Positions 63,802-64,000 of a stretch of 64,000 bases of DNA are shown one piece after another. A program made the translations under genes and the position numbers. Every line of letters starts with the position of its first letter. Position 1 is the first letter of the stretch. Source of the DNA: Roseihalotalea indica (GTDB lineage Bacteria > Bacteroidota > Bacteroidia > Cytophagales > Cyclobacteriaceae); assembly GCF_022458895.1 (NCBI RefSeq), contig NZ_JAINFL010000004.1, positions 806,001 through 870,000 of the forward strand. The letters run 5' to 3'. Under the pieces are notes generated by a model. It saw only the letters and a list, made by a program, of their open reading frames with translations. It was not told the DNA's origin and made no database searches.

Positions 63802-64000
63802 TTATGATTGAAAGCTTTTCACATTTTCACCCAAATCATAAACCGTAGTTTCTGGTAAAGCGCCCTCCAGAATGCTGGAACCAGCTGCCGAACGATAACC
63901 ACCGGCACAATGTACTACGACGGGTTTATCCGTATCCACTTCAGAAGCTCGCTCAGGCAGCTCTGCCAGTGGAATATTTACGGCATTTTTAAATAGTAAG
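63802..64000 (-). CDS. Rhodanese-like domain protein, C-terminal part (runs off the window)
   Basis: Only the last 66 codons are in the window; the 5' end lies beyond the right edge. The frame reads LLFKNAVNIPLAELPERASE, then VVVHCAGGYRSAAGSSILEG and ends VKSFQS. The active-site loop CAGGYRS (Cys as first residue) is the rhodanese pattern, of the kind seen in the tail of MBL-fold/rhodanese fusions such as persulfide dioxygenase-type proteins. Whether an MBL domain precedes it cannot be seen. The thioredoxin gene follows after 8 nt. Confidence 0.85.
   Translation of the reverse strand, partial: LLFKNAVNIPLAELPERASEVDTDKPVVVHCAGGYRSAAGSSILEGALPETTVYDLGENVKSFQS

Noticed and set aside
1..64000. 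tRNA, rRNA, CRISPR arrays and intact insertion sequences
   Set aside because: None was recognised by eye: no regularly spaced identical repeats, no cloverleaf with conserved arms, and no transposase frame. Short tRNA-like folds could be missed without a covariance search.

Overview
The window comes from a member of the Bacteroidota, most likely a Cytophagales-type marine polysaccharide degrader. This rests on three things: two SusC/SusD pairs, each preceded by an ECF sigma factor and a FecR-type anti-sigma factor with a DUF4974-like C-terminus; a type IX secretion (T9SS) C-terminal sorting domain; and TAnnTTTG-type promoter elements. No rRNA, tRNA, CRISPR array, integrase or intact transposase was recognised. 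No taxonomic search could be run, so the genus is open.

Layout, left to right. (1) 110-8613: an exported sulfatase, then a remnant zone in which a frameshifted AraC-family fragment abuts a decayed FtsX-type permease, then two intact paralogous permeases and their PadR-type regulator, all read leftward from one compact promoter, then a DinB-like protein. (2) 8893-17798: a rightward exported glycosidase-like protein, then a leftward set of exported hypotheticals, an acetyl-xylan-esterase-like enzyme, a PD40 beta-propeller, a class C beta-lactamase-fold hydrolase and a second sulfatase. (3) 18015-35405: polysaccharide utilization locus 1, read leftward: sigma factor, FecR, SusC, SusD, a GH43-like propeller, an SGNH esterase, a Tat-exported FAD amine oxidase, an FG-GAP lipoprotein, a clan GH-D-like glycosidase, a BNR-4/ulvan-lyase-like propeller and a GH35-like beta-galactosidase. 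(4) 35664-41026: a 1303-residue multidomain T9SS cargo, preceded by a partial duplication of the locus-1 regulatory block. The duplicate keeps an intact sigma factor, a scar of FecR and only the leader of SusC.

(5) 41371-44661: an exported alpha/alpha-toroid-like protein and an AI-2E family transporter. (6) 45020-55074: polysaccharide utilization locus 2, read leftward: sigma factor, FecR, SusC, SusD and two sulfatases. (7) 55301-59260: a tandem alpha/beta-hydrolase and an amidohydrolase of the D-aminoacylase type that lacks the usual first metal-binding HxH. (8) 59495-64000: four two-domain universal stress proteins around a divergent promoter region with Crp/Fnr-like boxes, then a thioredoxin and the end of a rhodanese protein.

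Together, the two loci look like a system for importing and taking apart sulfated, partly acylated polysaccharide. Sulfatases, esterases, a possible lyase and exo-glycosidases act outside the inner membrane, SusCD binds and imports, and sigma/FecR pairs sense the substrate. The most interesting signals are (a) the duplicated sigma/leader block, which appears to place a T9SS protein behind a second copy of the locus-1 promoter with no anti-sigma gene, and (b) a terminator-like hairpin pointing against SusC that is kept in both copies of the leader and may end an antisense RNA.
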